Assembly: GCA_016841825.1 (NCBI GenBank)
Contig: JAENYK010000015.1
Coordinates: 1-64,000, forward strand
Direction of reading: 5' to 3'
Origin: Halothermothrix sp.
GTDB lineage: Bacteria > Bacillota > Halanaerobiia > DY22613
DNA: 64,000 bases
The notes beneath the pieces were generated by a model. The model was not told the DNA's origin. It saw only the letters and a list, made by a program, of their open reading frames with translations, and searched no databases. Each line of letters starts with the position of its first letter. Within the stretch, counting starts at the first letter, position 1. The position numbers and the translations under genes are program-made. Shown here one piece after another: positions 51,101-62,300 of this stretch.

Positions 51101-54100
51101 TTATTTATATCTTCCCAAAATTTCAATGTTGCCATTGGCTAATCTCCTACCTTTATCTCCTGTTCGATATAATACTCTATCTGGTACTAATGCAATTTTA
51201 ACAAATTTTTCTTTTGTCAACTCAGGATTATTAATGTATCCTCTAGCAATACATTCACCGCTAATGTAGATTTCACCGGGAACTCCAGGTAAGACAGGCA
51301 TTTGATATTTATCCAATATAAAGATTTGTACGTTGTCAATCGGTCTTCCCACGGGGATAGAATCTCCTGTGTCACTGTCAGGTTTGAACATATGAAGCAT
51401 GCATCCAACGGTAACCTCAGCATGACCATACTCATGATAAATTTCTAGATTATAATTAAACTTTATCATTATTTCTCTAGCCAATTCTGCCTTTAGTTCC
51501 TCACCACTAATTATAAGTCGTTTAATTTTAGATTGTATGATGTCTATTTCCAAAATTGACTGCAGATCCACCGGAGTTAACTTGATAGCTTGAACCACAT
51601 CTTCTTCAAAAATAGTTGGAATCAACTGTTTAGGATTTTGATGATCATAGATAACTAAAGTGTTACCCGAGATTATTGGCACATACAAAGATGTGACAGT
51701 TAGATCAAGCGATACAGAGGTATATAATGGAAAGTTAATCTTCTGTCCTTTAACATAAGTCTTTACCGCCCAGTTAAGATAATTTAACAAATTACGGTGT
51801 TCAACTGCTACCCCATTAGGATTGTCAGTTGAACCTGAAACATAAGTTATATATGTTAGGTCAGTTGGTGAATTAAGATTGCCCAACTGCTCTGATGGCT
51901 CTTGTTCAATTAAATCCGTTACCCTATCAATGAAAATAGTCTCTTGACCTAACTCACTAGAATCAGAATAATCGTTCATAAAATACGTTAAATTATATCC
52001 TTTGACAGTGTCTTCTGTACTCAAAAGTATAACTGTATCACTATCATTCATCATATACTTCATACGCTCTTGAGAAGTATTAGGGTCTATAAGTAGATAC
52101 GCTGCGCCAGCTTTTAGAACTCCTAGAATTGTAATTACTAAATTTATTGACCGTTGGATCATGACCCCGATAATCTGATTGGGTGTAACTCCCCTTTTAC
52201 GAATAAATCTTGCTAATTTATTAGCCCTTGCATCCAACTCCTTAAAAGTTATCTTCTCACCCTTAAATATAATTGCTATAGCATTGAAGGTTTTTAAAAC
52301 CTGTTTTTCAAATAACTGATGAACTGTTTCAACCTTATGTTCATCATATTTATATAGTAATTGCTGTAACTCTTCTGGTGAGAGCATTGTAATCTCAACA
52401 ATCTCTTTTTCTACATCCTCTACAATTTCTTGTAGAATATTCACATAGTGTTTAGCCATTTTTTCTATTGTCTGTTTTTTGAATAGTTGAATGCTATAGT
52501 TTATCCACATGTCTATCCCATGCTCTGTGTCAATACCGGCAAGAGATATGTCACCTTTAGAGATTTTAAAATCAACATCAATTGCCTGCAACTGTAAACT
52601 ACTATCACAACTATCTATAGATGATGCAATTTCAATGGTAAATCCAGTGTTCACCAGTGGATTTCTACCCATTTCCCGTTTTATATTTAACCGCTCAATC
52701 AACATATCAAATTGATACATCTGATTGTCAAAGGCTTGAAGACAATTGTCTTTCAAGTCAGCCAAAAACTCAGTAAACTTTTTCTCTCCTACAGGAGCAT
52801 TTCTCAGGGCAAGTGTATTGACAAACATCCCCACTATATTCTGAAGTTCATTATAAGGTCTTCCGTTAATGACACTACCAACAACAATATCATCTTGACC
52901 TGTATACTTTGAAAGTAGTATATAATAGGTAGCAAGCAGTAACATAAACAAAGTAACTTTTTGTTCATCAGCCAGTTTTCGTATCTTTTCTGATAACACT
53001 TGATCAATTTGGAAATATACTGTATCTCCTTCAAAAGTCATATTAGATGTTCTGGGATAATCAGTAGAGATATCTAAAACTGGAATCTCTCCCGAAAAAA
53101 TATTTAACCAATAAGTTTCGATCTCTTTCATCTTCTCTGATTTTAATAAGTGATTCTGCCATGCTGCAAAATCTTTGTACTGAATCTCTAATTCTGGAAG
53201 TTCTTCCCCATCATACAGTTTTAAAAAATCTTCGAGCAAAATATCTATAGACACCCCATCTGAGATAATATGATGAATATCGATTAAAAACAGATAGTGA
53301 TCACCCATATCACCTAATCCCACTCTAAATAAAGGTGCTTTACTAAGATCAAAAGATCGAATATACTTATTGATGAGTTTTTTAGTATTCATATTCTTAG
53401 TGTCAAGATAATCTACTGTAAAATCTATACTATTACAGATCTTTTGTACTGGTTCACCATCATAAACCTCAAAGTAAGTTCTCAATGACTCATGACGGTC
53501 CACAAGTCCTTGAATAGCCTGTTCAAATTTATCTATATTTAATTCACTTTCTATCCTTAATGCAAAAGGCATATTATAACTAATTCCACTGTTCTCTAAT
53601 TTGTTCAAGAAGTAGAGTCGTTTTTGAGCAGAAGACATAGGATAGTATTCCTTGGTATCTATAGGTTGTACAGTAAGGATACTTTCATCTGCTTTTTTGG
53701 TAGTCTGAATCTTTTCTTTGATCACCTGGCTTAACTCATAGATCGTTGATTTAGCAAAAACCTCCATCAACGAAAGCTCAACATTCATCTCTTTGAAGAT
53801 CTTAGCAGCCATCTGAGTCACTTTTATAGAATGACCACCTATTGCAAAGAAATTATCGTTCATTCCAATCTCTTTTTTCCCCAAAACTTCTTGCCAGATC
53901 TTCAATAATCGTTCTGTAATCTCACTATCAGGACAATCAACTGCTAGAGTCTCCACCATAAACGGTAAGGCCTTTTTATCCACTTTACCCGATGAGTTAA
54001 GCGGTATTTTATCTAATCTTATAAAAAATGACGGAATCATATATTCAGGAACTCTTGTACGCAAATAATTTACCATCTCTATCTCTAAATTTGGACCATC

Positions 54101-57100
54101 ATAAACTATGTAAGCACACAGTTGTCTTTCATTTTTTTCGTCCAATCTATCCACTATGACAACATCTTTGATCAACTTATGTTGCCGAAGATGACTTTCA
54201 ATCTCCTCCGGTTCAATCCTAAAACCCTGTATTTTGATCTGGTTGTCACTTCGACCCAAAAACTGTAATTTTCCATTGTCTAGCCTCTTTGCAAGATCTC
54301 CTGTCTTATACATCACTTCACCAGAAAGCCACGGATTAGTAAGAAACCGTTCTTCTGTTAGTTTCTCTCTGTTTAAATAACCTCTTGCTACTCCAACCCC
54401 AGAAATGTATATTTCCCCAACAACACCCCTGACAACAGGTTTTAAAGATTTATCTAAAAGATAGATTTGTGTATTGGAAATCGGTACACCAATTGGCACT
54501 GTTATTCCCATATCTTCATCAGGGTTAAACTTGTGAATCATACAACCAACAATTGTCTCTGTTGGCCCATATTCATTAAAAATTTCCACCTGCCCCGAAA
54601 ATTGTTGATTAATACCGACAGCTAAACTTCGTATTAACTCCTCTCCTCCAATAATAAATTTTTTTATTGATGTTTTACTGATATCCATATTTCGAATAAT
54701 TTGTAAGTGTGCAGGAGTTAATTTGATTATCTGCACTTTGGAGTCATTGATTACCTTGGTAATAACCATCTCTTTAGATTCTTTACCATAGATAATAACT
54801 TGATTACCGGAAATCAAAGGTACATAGATAGAGGTAACAGTCATATCTACAGCAATACTTGAATATAGAGGAAAATTACTCTCATTCTCTTTACTAACAT
54901 AGGTTTCCTGGGCCCAGATGACATAATTGAGCAATCCTTTATGTGTTACCATTACTCCTTTAGGATTACCTGTTGAACCTGATGTGTAAATAATATACAC
55001 TAGATTATTTCTGCTAGTAACTATGGGTAGATTAGAGATATCTCCTGTGTACAATTTTGAATCTTCCAAATTAACCTTCTCAATATCATTTTCAATCTTA
55101 TCGGTCAGTTGCTTATTAGTTAAGACTAAATCAACTCCACTATCTTCTATTATGTATCTGATTCTATCCGTAGGGTGGTCTGGATCTAATGGTAGATAAG
55201 CACCGCCAGTTTTTAAAATACCTAATATAGCTATAATAGTCTCAAATGAATTAGGAACCATCAAACCAACAATATTTTCCCTGGAAGCACCTCTCTCTCT
55301 TAAATATCTCGCCAACTGATTTGCTCTCATGTTAAGCTCTTGATAAGTCATCTGTTTTGAAATATAATCTGCTTGATATACCAATGCAACCCGATCCGGA
55401 GTCCTTGCTACCTGTTCTTCGAATATTTGACAGATATTTTTGTCTAAGTCATATTTCTCTCTGGTATTATTAAATTCAATTATATCTATCTGTTTCTCCG
55501 AATCACTTAGCATCTCAATCTCTTCTAATTTTACTTCAGGGTTTTTTACTACTTCCCATAAGATATTCTGGTAATGCTTTACCAATGCTTCAATAGTTGC
55601 TCTAGAGAATAACCTGGTATTATACTCTAATTCACAACTTATCCTACCATCGCTTATATCTAAAGCAAATCTAAAATCAAATTTGGATATTTTAAAGTCG
55701 AAATTATAATTGGTAAATTTCAGATCATTAAGCTTCACATCTAGTAAATCAGTGCTCTGAAGTACAAACACTGTATCAAATATCGGATGTCTACTCATAT
55801 CTCTTTCAATATTTAACTTATCTACTAACATCTCTAATTGATAATCTTGAAATTCAAGTGCCTGCAAAAGACTATCTTTGACTTCGATAAGGAATTCAAA
55901 AAACATTTTTTCCATAGCTGGTCTATTACGTAATGGCAAAGTATTAGCAAAAATCCCTACTACATTATATAGATCTGGATGTGTTCTTCCTGCTATCGGT
56001 AAGCCAACTACCATATCTTCTTGGCCCGAATATTTAGCTAGTAGAATGTAATATACAGATAATAAAAACATAAATTCTGTTGTCTCAGTCTTTACACCTA
56101 ACTCCTCAATCTTTTTCACCAGATTCAGATTAATGTCAAAGCTAATATTATCGCCTTCAAAAGTCATTATAGATGGTCGTGGAAAATCAGTTAATAGATT
56201 CAATGAAGGAATCTCATCGGCAAAAACATCTAGCCAGAATTCTTCCTGCTCTTTGATCGTATCTGATTCTAATAGTTCATTCTGCCAGGCAACAAAATCT
56301 TTGTACTGAATTTCTAACGGAGCTAATTCATTTCCCTGATAAAATTCAACAAATTCTTTGAAGATAATCTCTGCTGATACCCCATCAGAGATTATATGAT
56401 GAACATCCATCAAAAATAAATAGCCATTTTGCATTTTTCCTAAACCTATGCGCGTTAAAGGAGGAACCTTTAGATCAAAGGGTTTAATAAACTCCCTAAT
56501 CTTATGCTCTATCTTCTGAGAATCTGTCAATTCAAAATACTCAATCTCCATCTTAAAATCATGATTGATCCTTTGGTACACTTCCCCATCAATTGTTACA
56601 AAAGAAGTTTTAAAAGCATCATGTCTGGCAAACAAACTCATAATAGCATCTTCAAATTTAGATATATCCAAATTACCTTCGATAATCCAAATCCCAGGGG
56701 TATTATAGGCTAAGCCAATTCCTTCATACTGTTGAAGTACATATATACGTCTTTGAGCTGATGATACTGGGTAATACTCACTAACCTCTGCAGGACGTAT
56801 TTTGGAGAATTGATCCTCAGTTATACTTTCAATATAAACAGCGAGTTCCCTAATTGTTGGGTTATTGAAGAGCACCGTTAATAATATCTTTACATTCAAC
56901 TCTTCAAAGATTTTTGAGACTATTAGAGTTGCCTTTAACGAATGTCCACCTAATTCAAAAAGATTATCATTGACACCAATCTTATCTCCTCCTAAAACTT
57001 CTGACCATATTTTGACTAATTTTTTTTCTAAATCATTGGCTGGTGCCACATATTTTGTTGACCAACTTCTGGCATAATGGGTTATCAAAATTTTTTTGTC

Positions 57101-59317
57101 AATCTTACCATTTGGAGTAAGAGGAAAACTTTCTACCTGTACGATTATAGATGGAATCATATAATAAGCAAGCTTATTTGCTAGATAACTTTTAATATCC
57201 GAAACTAACACCTGTTCTTCAGCTATAAAAAATGCTAAGATATATTTACTATCATCGCTGCTGCGATGTACTAACACAATAGCATCTTTTATAGATTTAT
57301 ATTGTAACAAAACATTTTCTATCTCACCCAATTCAATTCGATAACCACGAACTTTAACTTGATTATCAATTCTTCCATAAAATTCTATAACATCATTAGC
57401 AATTTTTCCCAAATCGCCAGTTTTATATAGTTTCTGGTTAGCCAGAAAAGGATTAGTCAGAAATCTTTCTTCTGTTAAATCTTGCTTATTCCAGTATCCT
57501 TTGGCAATAGAATCACCAGATATGTATATCTCACCTATTATTCCTGGAGCTACAGGCTTTAAATTATCGTCTAAAATGTAAATTTGCGTATTATCTATGG
57601 GTATTCCTATAGGTACAGTCATCCTTGTATCTTTAACTTCGTCAAATTTATAAATCATACAACCTACTGTTGCTTCTGTTGGTCCATATTCATTGAAAAT
57701 CTCGACATTCTTGTTGAATTTGTTATATATTTCCCTTGCCAGTTCAGTCTTAAGTTCCTCACCTCCAACAATAAACCTTTTAATTCTGCTACCATCAATT
57801 TCTATCTCAGTGATTAGTTGTAGATGAGCAGGGGTTAATTTGATAAGATCAACTTTGTTTTGGGAAATTATTTTGCAAATTTGTAATTCATCATCATTAT
57901 GACCGTAGATCAATATAGTATTACCAGTTATCAAGGGTACATAGATTGAAGTTACAGTTAAGTCAAAGGAGATAGAAGTATATAGTGGCATAGTAACCTG
58001 TTTAGCTTCTACATACATATTGCTGGCCCAGGTCAAATAATTTGTCAGACCATTACGGGTCACCATTACACCTTTCGGGGTTCCAGTCGAACCAGATGTA
58101 TAGATAATATATGCTAAATGTTCTGGCTTAACCTGATTATCACAGTTTGCACCATCACCTGTATAGATAGAGTCATCATCTAAGTGTATAATTTCTCCAC
58201 TATAGTGATCTATCTTATATATATCACTAGTGGATAACAATATTGGACAAGCAATATCTTCCAATATGTACTGTTTGCGTTCAAGGGGGTATTCTGGGTC
58301 AATTGGGCAATAAGCAGCACCTATTTTTAGAACTGCTAAAATGCCCACTATTAACTCTATTGATCTATTTACCAATAATCCAACAATTGAACCAGGACCG
58401 ATCTGTTTTTTTTCTAAATATTTTGCTAGCTTATTTGCCGATTTATTTAAATGTTCATAAGTAAGGCGTTTATTCGCAAACGAGACTGCAATGTTATCTG
58501 GTACTCTTCTTACCTGCTCCTCAAACAACTGACAGATTGATGTTATATAACTTTTCTTAACTACAGTACTATTAAAATCATAAATAATCTTTTCTTTCTC
58601 TGCACATAACTCGATCTGAGAAAGTTCTATATCTGGATTATTGAGTACAGTTTTGATCACCTTCTTTAAATACTCACCTAATTGATTAATGGTACTTCGA
58701 GCATATAGGAGAGAATTATATTCAATCCTTCCTCTAATTATTCCATCTTGTTTATTGAAAATAATACTAATATTATTCTGTAGACTCTCAAGATCGCTGA
58801 TATCATTAATATTTTCTAATAAAACCGTGACATCAAAGAGCGGAGATGGATCGTCTGACAAATGTAAATTCAGTTTTGCAATTAGCTTTGCAAACGAATA
58901 TTTTTGATGAGAATAAGCCTCAGCAATTGTTTCTTTAACTCGCAAGAGAAATTGTTTAAAGCTTAAGTTTGGTTCAACAGTATTGCGCAGTGCGAGTATT
59001 GAATTTAGCACTTTAAATTTGTCGTTTGCTTTATGAATAGAAGTTCCAAGAATAATATCTCGATTACCTGTGTATTTATTTAGAGTGATATTCACAACAC
59101 TCATCACAAAGGTTAATAATAATGAATCCACATCTTTACACATTTTTATTACTGATGAACTCAATGAACTATCCAAACTTATATCTACAACACTTTTCTC
59201 ATACATTCTTTTGGCAAATCTCATATAATCCCCTGGGAGATTTGTTTTCAATATATCTCCAGAGAATTTTGATAACCAATACTGCTCTTCTTTGTTTAAG
59301 ATATCATTAATCTGCAT
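51101..59317 (-). CDS. Non-ribosomal peptide synthetase, half-C-A-PCP-C-A-PCP-C-A(truncated)
   Basis: A 2738-residue synthetase. Residues 1-260 are only the C-terminal half of a condensation domain (no HHxxxDG). A1 is at about 260-760, PCP1 about 770-835 (LGGHSLKA), C about 855-1300 (HHIISDG), A2 about 1310-1800, PCP2 about 1810-1885 (IGGHSIKV), C about 1890-2330 (HHIISDG), and A3 from about 2340 to the end. Pocket residues read DLTKIGEVG (A1) and DMTKIGEVG (A2), both close to the Asn code DLTKLGEVGK. A3 (DLTKISEVG) stops after EILGRYK, lacking motif A10, and its P-loop reads YVSGSTDNPNG. ATG 59315-59317 follows AAGGAGG. It has no thioesterase. Confidence 0.92.
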   Translation of the reverse strand: MQINDILNKEEQYWLSKFSGDILKTNLPGDYMRFAKRMYEKSVVDISLDSSLSSSVIKMCKDVDSLLLTFVMSVVNITLNKYTGNRDIILGTSIHKANDKFKVLNSILALRNTVEPNLSFKQFLLRVKETIAEAYSHQKYSFAKLIAKLNLHLSDDPSPLFDVTVLLENINDISDLESLQNNISIIFNKQDGIIRGRIEYNSLLYARSTINQLGEYLKKVIKTVLNNPDIELSQIELCAEKEKIIYDFNSTVVKKSYITSICQLFEEQVRRVPDNIAVSFANKRLTYEHLNKSANKLAKYLEKKQIGPGSIVGLLVNRSIELIVGILAVLKIGAAYCPIDPEYPLERKQYILEDIACPILLSTSDIYKIDHYSGEIIHLDDDSIYTGDGANCDNQVKPEHLAYIIYTSGSTGTPKGVMVTRNGLTNYLTWASNMYVEAKQVTMPLYTSISFDLTVTSIYVPLITGNTILIYGHNDDELQICKIISQNKVDLIKLTPAHLQLITEIEIDGSRIKRFIVGGEELKTELAREIYNKFNKNVEIFNEYGPTEATVGCMIYKFDEVKDTRMTVPIGIPIDNTQIYILDDNLKPVAPGIIGEIYISGDSIAKGYWNKQDLTEERFLTNPFLANQKLYKTGDLGKIANDVIEFYGRIDNQVKVRGYRIELGEIENVLLQYKSIKDAIVLVHRSSDDSKYILAFFIAEEQVLVSDIKSYLANKLAYYMIPSIIVQVESFPLTPNGKIDKKILITHYARSWSTKYVAPANDLEKKLVKIWSEVLGGDKIGVNDNLFELGGHSLKATLIVSKIFEELNVKILLTVLFNNPTIRELAVYIESITEDQFSKIRPAEVSEYYPVSSAQRRIYVLQQYEGIGLAYNTPGIWIIEGNLDISKFEDAIMSLFARHDAFKTSFVTIDGEVYQRINHDFKMEIEYFELTDSQKIEHKIREFIKPFDLKVPPLTRIGLGKMQNGYLFLMDVHHIISDGVSAEIIFKEFVEFYQGNELAPLEIQYKDFVAWQNELLESDTIKEQEEFWLDVFADEIPSLNLLTDFPRPSIMTFEGDNISFDINLNLVKKIEELGVKTETTEFMFLLSVYYILLAKYSGQEDMVVGLPIAGRTHPDLYNVVGIFANTLPLRNRPAMEKMFFEFLIEVKDSLLQALEFQDYQLEMLVDKLNIERDMSRHPIFDTVFVLQSTDLLDVKLNDLKFTNYNFDFKISKFDFRFALDISDGRISCELEYNTRLFSRATIEALVKHYQNILWEVVKNPEVKLEEIEMLSDSEKQIDIIEFNNTREKYDLDKNICQIFEEQVARTPDRVALVYQADYISKQMTYQELNMRANQLARYLRERGASRENIVGLMVPNSFETIIAILGILKTGGAYLPLDPDHPTDRIRYIIEDSGVDLVLTNKQLTDKIENDIEKVNLEDSKLYTGDISNLPIVTSRNNLVYIIYTSGSTGNPKGVMVTHKGLLNYVIWAQETYVSKENESNFPLYSSIAVDMTVTSIYVPLISGNQVIIYGKESKEMVITKVINDSKVQIIKLTPAHLQIIRNMDISKTSIKKFIIGGEELIRSLAVGINQQFSGQVEIFNEYGPTETIVGCMIHKFNPDEDMGITVPIGVPISNTQIYLLDKSLKPVVRGVVGEIYISGVGVARGYLNREKLTEERFLTNPWLSGEVMYKTGDLAKRLDNGKLQFLGRSDNQIKIQGFRIEPEEIESHLRQHKLIKDVVIVDRLDEKNERQLCAYIVYDGPNLEIEMVNYLRTRVPEYMIPSFFIRLDKIPLNSSGKVDKKALPFMVETLAVDCPDSEITERLLKIWQEVLGKKEIGMNDNFFAIGGHSIKVTQMAAKIFKEMNVELSLMEVFAKSTIYELSQVIKEKIQTTKKADESILTVQPIDTKEYYPMSSAQKRLYFLNKLENSGISYNMPFALRIESELNIDKFEQAIQGLVDRHESLRTYFEVYDGEPVQKICNSIDFTVDYLDTKNMNTKKLINKYIRSFDLSKAPLFRVGLGDMGDHYLFLIDIHHIISDGVSIDILLEDFLKLYDGEELPELEIQYKDFAAWQNHLLKSEKMKEIETYWLNIFSGEIPVLDISTDYPRTSNMTFEGDTVYFQIDQVLSEKIRKLADEQKVTLFMLLLATYYILLSKYTGQDDIVVGSVINGRPYNELQNIVGMFVNTLALRNAPVGEKKFTEFLADLKDNCLQAFDNQMYQFDMLIERLNIKREMGRNPLVNTGFTIEIASSIDSCDSSLQLQAIDVDFKISKGDISLAGIDTEHGIDMWINYSIQLFKKQTIEKMAKHYVNILQEIVEDVEKEIVEITMLSPEELQQLLYKYDEHKVETVHQLFEKQVLKTFNAIAIIFKGEKITFKELDARANKLARFIRKRGVTPNQIIGVMIQRSINLVITILGVLKAGAAYLLIDPNTSQERMKYMMNDSDTVILLSTEDTVKGYNLTYFMNDYSDSSELGQETIFIDRVTDLIEQEPSEQLGNLNSPTDLTYITYVSGSTDNPNGVAVEHRNLLNYLNWAVKTYVKGQKINFPLYTSVSLDLTVTSLYVPIISGNTLVIYDHQNPKQLIPTIFEEDVVQAIKLTPVDLQSILEIDIIQSKIKRLIISGEELKAELAREIMIKFNYNLEIYHEYGHAEVTVGCMLHMFKPDSDTGDSIPVGRPIDNVQIFILDKYQMPVLPGVPGEIYISGECIARGYINNPELTKEKFVKIALVPDRVLYRTGDKGRRLANGNIEILGRYK

Positions 59318-59393
59318 ATAAACAACCTCCTTCATCCACACTCATACCTAGGCTAATCCCTTACATTTGAATGTAGCCCAGGTATATTTTGTT

Positions 59394-62300
59394 TTAAAAA
59401 TCAAATTCAGTATCTATACCTGTTAGATTAGATTCACTAACGATCATTTCTTGTTCCTCTTCAGTAAAAATCTTTATAGCTTCAATTGGTAATATATCAA
59501 TCTCTTCATTAACTATTTGTTCAATGATATACTGATATTTATCACGTAAATCCACTATTCGAGATCGTTTGAAGAGACTAGTCCGATACTCTAAAGCACA
59601 TTTTAGATTGCTATCAGTAGATTCACTAATTCCTAAACTAAGATCAAACTTTGCTATCTTATTCGAATCTCTATATGGACTAATATTGCATCCACTCAAT
59701 TCAGCGATATAATCTTGAGTGTTATCCATAAAGAATAAGACATCAAATAATGGGTTTCTACCTACGCTTCTTTGCAGATTTAGTTTTTCTATAAGCACTT
59801 CGAATGGATAGTCTTGATTATCATAGGTTTCCAAAACCATAGTCTTAACAACTTCAAGGAAATTACCAAAATCGTGCTTTTCATCTACTTGAATTCTCAT
59901 GGCTAGAAGATTAACAAAATGACCTATTATCTTCTCTAGACACGAATGATGTCGCCCAGAAATTAATGTACCAACAACTAAATCACTCTGACCAATATAT
60001 TTCGCTAATAATATGTAATATGTTGCTAATAAGATCATGTATAGTGTGACATTTTTGGTTTGGGCAATTTGCTTTAACTTTATGGTAGTCTCTTCACTTA
60101 TTACAAAGGTTACCTTGTCTCCATTAAAATCTAAAACTTCTGGTCGTGTATAGTCTAAAGGAAGATTCAGCACTGGTATATTATTAGAGAACTTTTCTAA
60201 CCAGTACTCTTCTTGCTTATTAAGATAATCCGAATTTTGTAATTTATCTTGCCAGACCGCAAAGTCTTTATATTGGTATTCTAGTGGTGATAAATCCTTT
60301 CCATCATATATCTGTAGTAACTCATTTACTAAAATACTAACACCTAAACCATCGCAGACTATATGATGAATGTCTATTATTAGTAAACATTTATCTTTTG
60401 CAAATTGCACTACACCTATTCGGAACAGTGGAGGTTGACTTAAGTCGAAGGGTTGAACAAAGTTTTGTGTAATCTCTGGTAAATCACCTTCAACACCTTC
60501 CAGATATAAGACATTAAAATCCAACTGGTGAACAATATTCTGTACTATCTGCCCTTCGTGGACATGAAAATAAGTCCTTAAAGATTCATGTCTTGCGACC
60601 ATTCGATTAATGGCCTCTTCGAAGCGATCTTGGCCGAAATCACCCTGAATTATGCAGAACATAGGTATGTTATAACTGATACTATTTGGATCAATCTGAG
60701 TATGCACGAAGACCCTTCGTTGTGCAAAACTTACTGGATAACAGCTTTTCTGTTCAACTTTTTCCAGAGAAAGATAGTTGAGATTCTTGTATTTGTTAAT
60801 TGATACCGCCAATTCTCGAATTGTTGGATTTTTAAAAACCTCACTTAGTGGAATATCAACTTTGAATCTCTCTTTGATCCTGGAGATAATTTGCATCGCT
60901 TTCAACGAATGTCCACCAATCTCAAAAAAGTTATCTTCCACACTGATAAGCTGTAATTTGAGGATTTCATTCCAGATTTTGACCAGATCCCTTTCAAGTA
61001 AATTCTCTGCTGGAATATATTTTTGCTCACGTATTCTCATCTTAGTAGGAGATGAAAGATTTTTTCGATCAACCTTACCGTTAGGCGATAAAGGTAGCTC
61101 ATCTAGAACGACAAAATATGTTGGTACCATATATTCGGGGAGTACTTTTAATAGATAATTTCTAAGTTCTTTGAGAGATGGATGGTTTTTAGCAACGATA
61201 TATGCACAGAGGAATTTCTCACCAACATCATCTGACAAATCGACAACTACTGTTTCGTGGATTTTTGGATACTTTAATAAAGCACTCTCTATCTCTCCTA
61301 ATTCGATCCTATACCCCCTAATTTTGACCAGAAAATCCATTCTACCTAAAAATGCTACATTACCATCCTCACACCATTTTACCATGTCACCTGTTTTATA
61401 CATTCTTTCACCAGGAACAAATGGGTCTGGAATAAACTTTTGGGCAGTTAGTTCTTCACGGTTTAAATATCCCCTTGTCACACCAACCCCAGCAATATAA
61501 AGTTCTCCAGGAACGTTGACTGGTAACAGATTCAAATTCGCATCTAAAACATAATAGCGTACATTTGGTAACGGCTTACCGATAGGAACATTGCCTATAG
61601 CCAAGAGATTGTCGAAACTTTCTTCATAGTAACTCGAATCTATGGTGACTTCGGTGATTCCGTAACTATTAATAATCCTCATCTGGTCTCCAAAATGTAC
61701 TAATAGTTGCGAAAAATCTTTTACACTACAACTATCTGAGCCTAGAATTAACAGTTGTAAATTATCCAATGTTAACCCCTGATCTTTTATATATTGCATA
61801 AATGGGATAATTACAGTGGGTGTTGCTTCAAAGATATTGATTTCATGTCTTCTGATTAAGTCATATAAAGAAAAAGGATCTAATCTGATATCCTCTGGAC
61901 AAATTATCATTTGTCCTCCATTATGCAAGGTTCGAGCCAGATCTCCAGCAAACACATCAAATGAAAAGCTCGCCATTTGAAGTAATCTCACTGTGAACTT
62001 CCGTAACTGATACTCATACTGCCAGGCCAAACTAATCGCCACAAAGTTATCATGTTGTACCAAGACTCCTTTTGGTTTGCCAGTAGAGCCAGAAGTATAG
62101 ATAACATAAGCCAAGTCATCTGATCCATTGATTACCTCTAAATCAGCAGGATCTTCACAATCATAAACCGCAGCTTTGTCTATATATAAAACTTCTCCTG
62201 CAAAATCAAGCTGGGCTGCAAGCTGGGTCTGCGTAAGCATAATCTTCGTACCACTATTTTCCACCATATACTCCAGCCTATCTTTAGGATATTTGGGATC

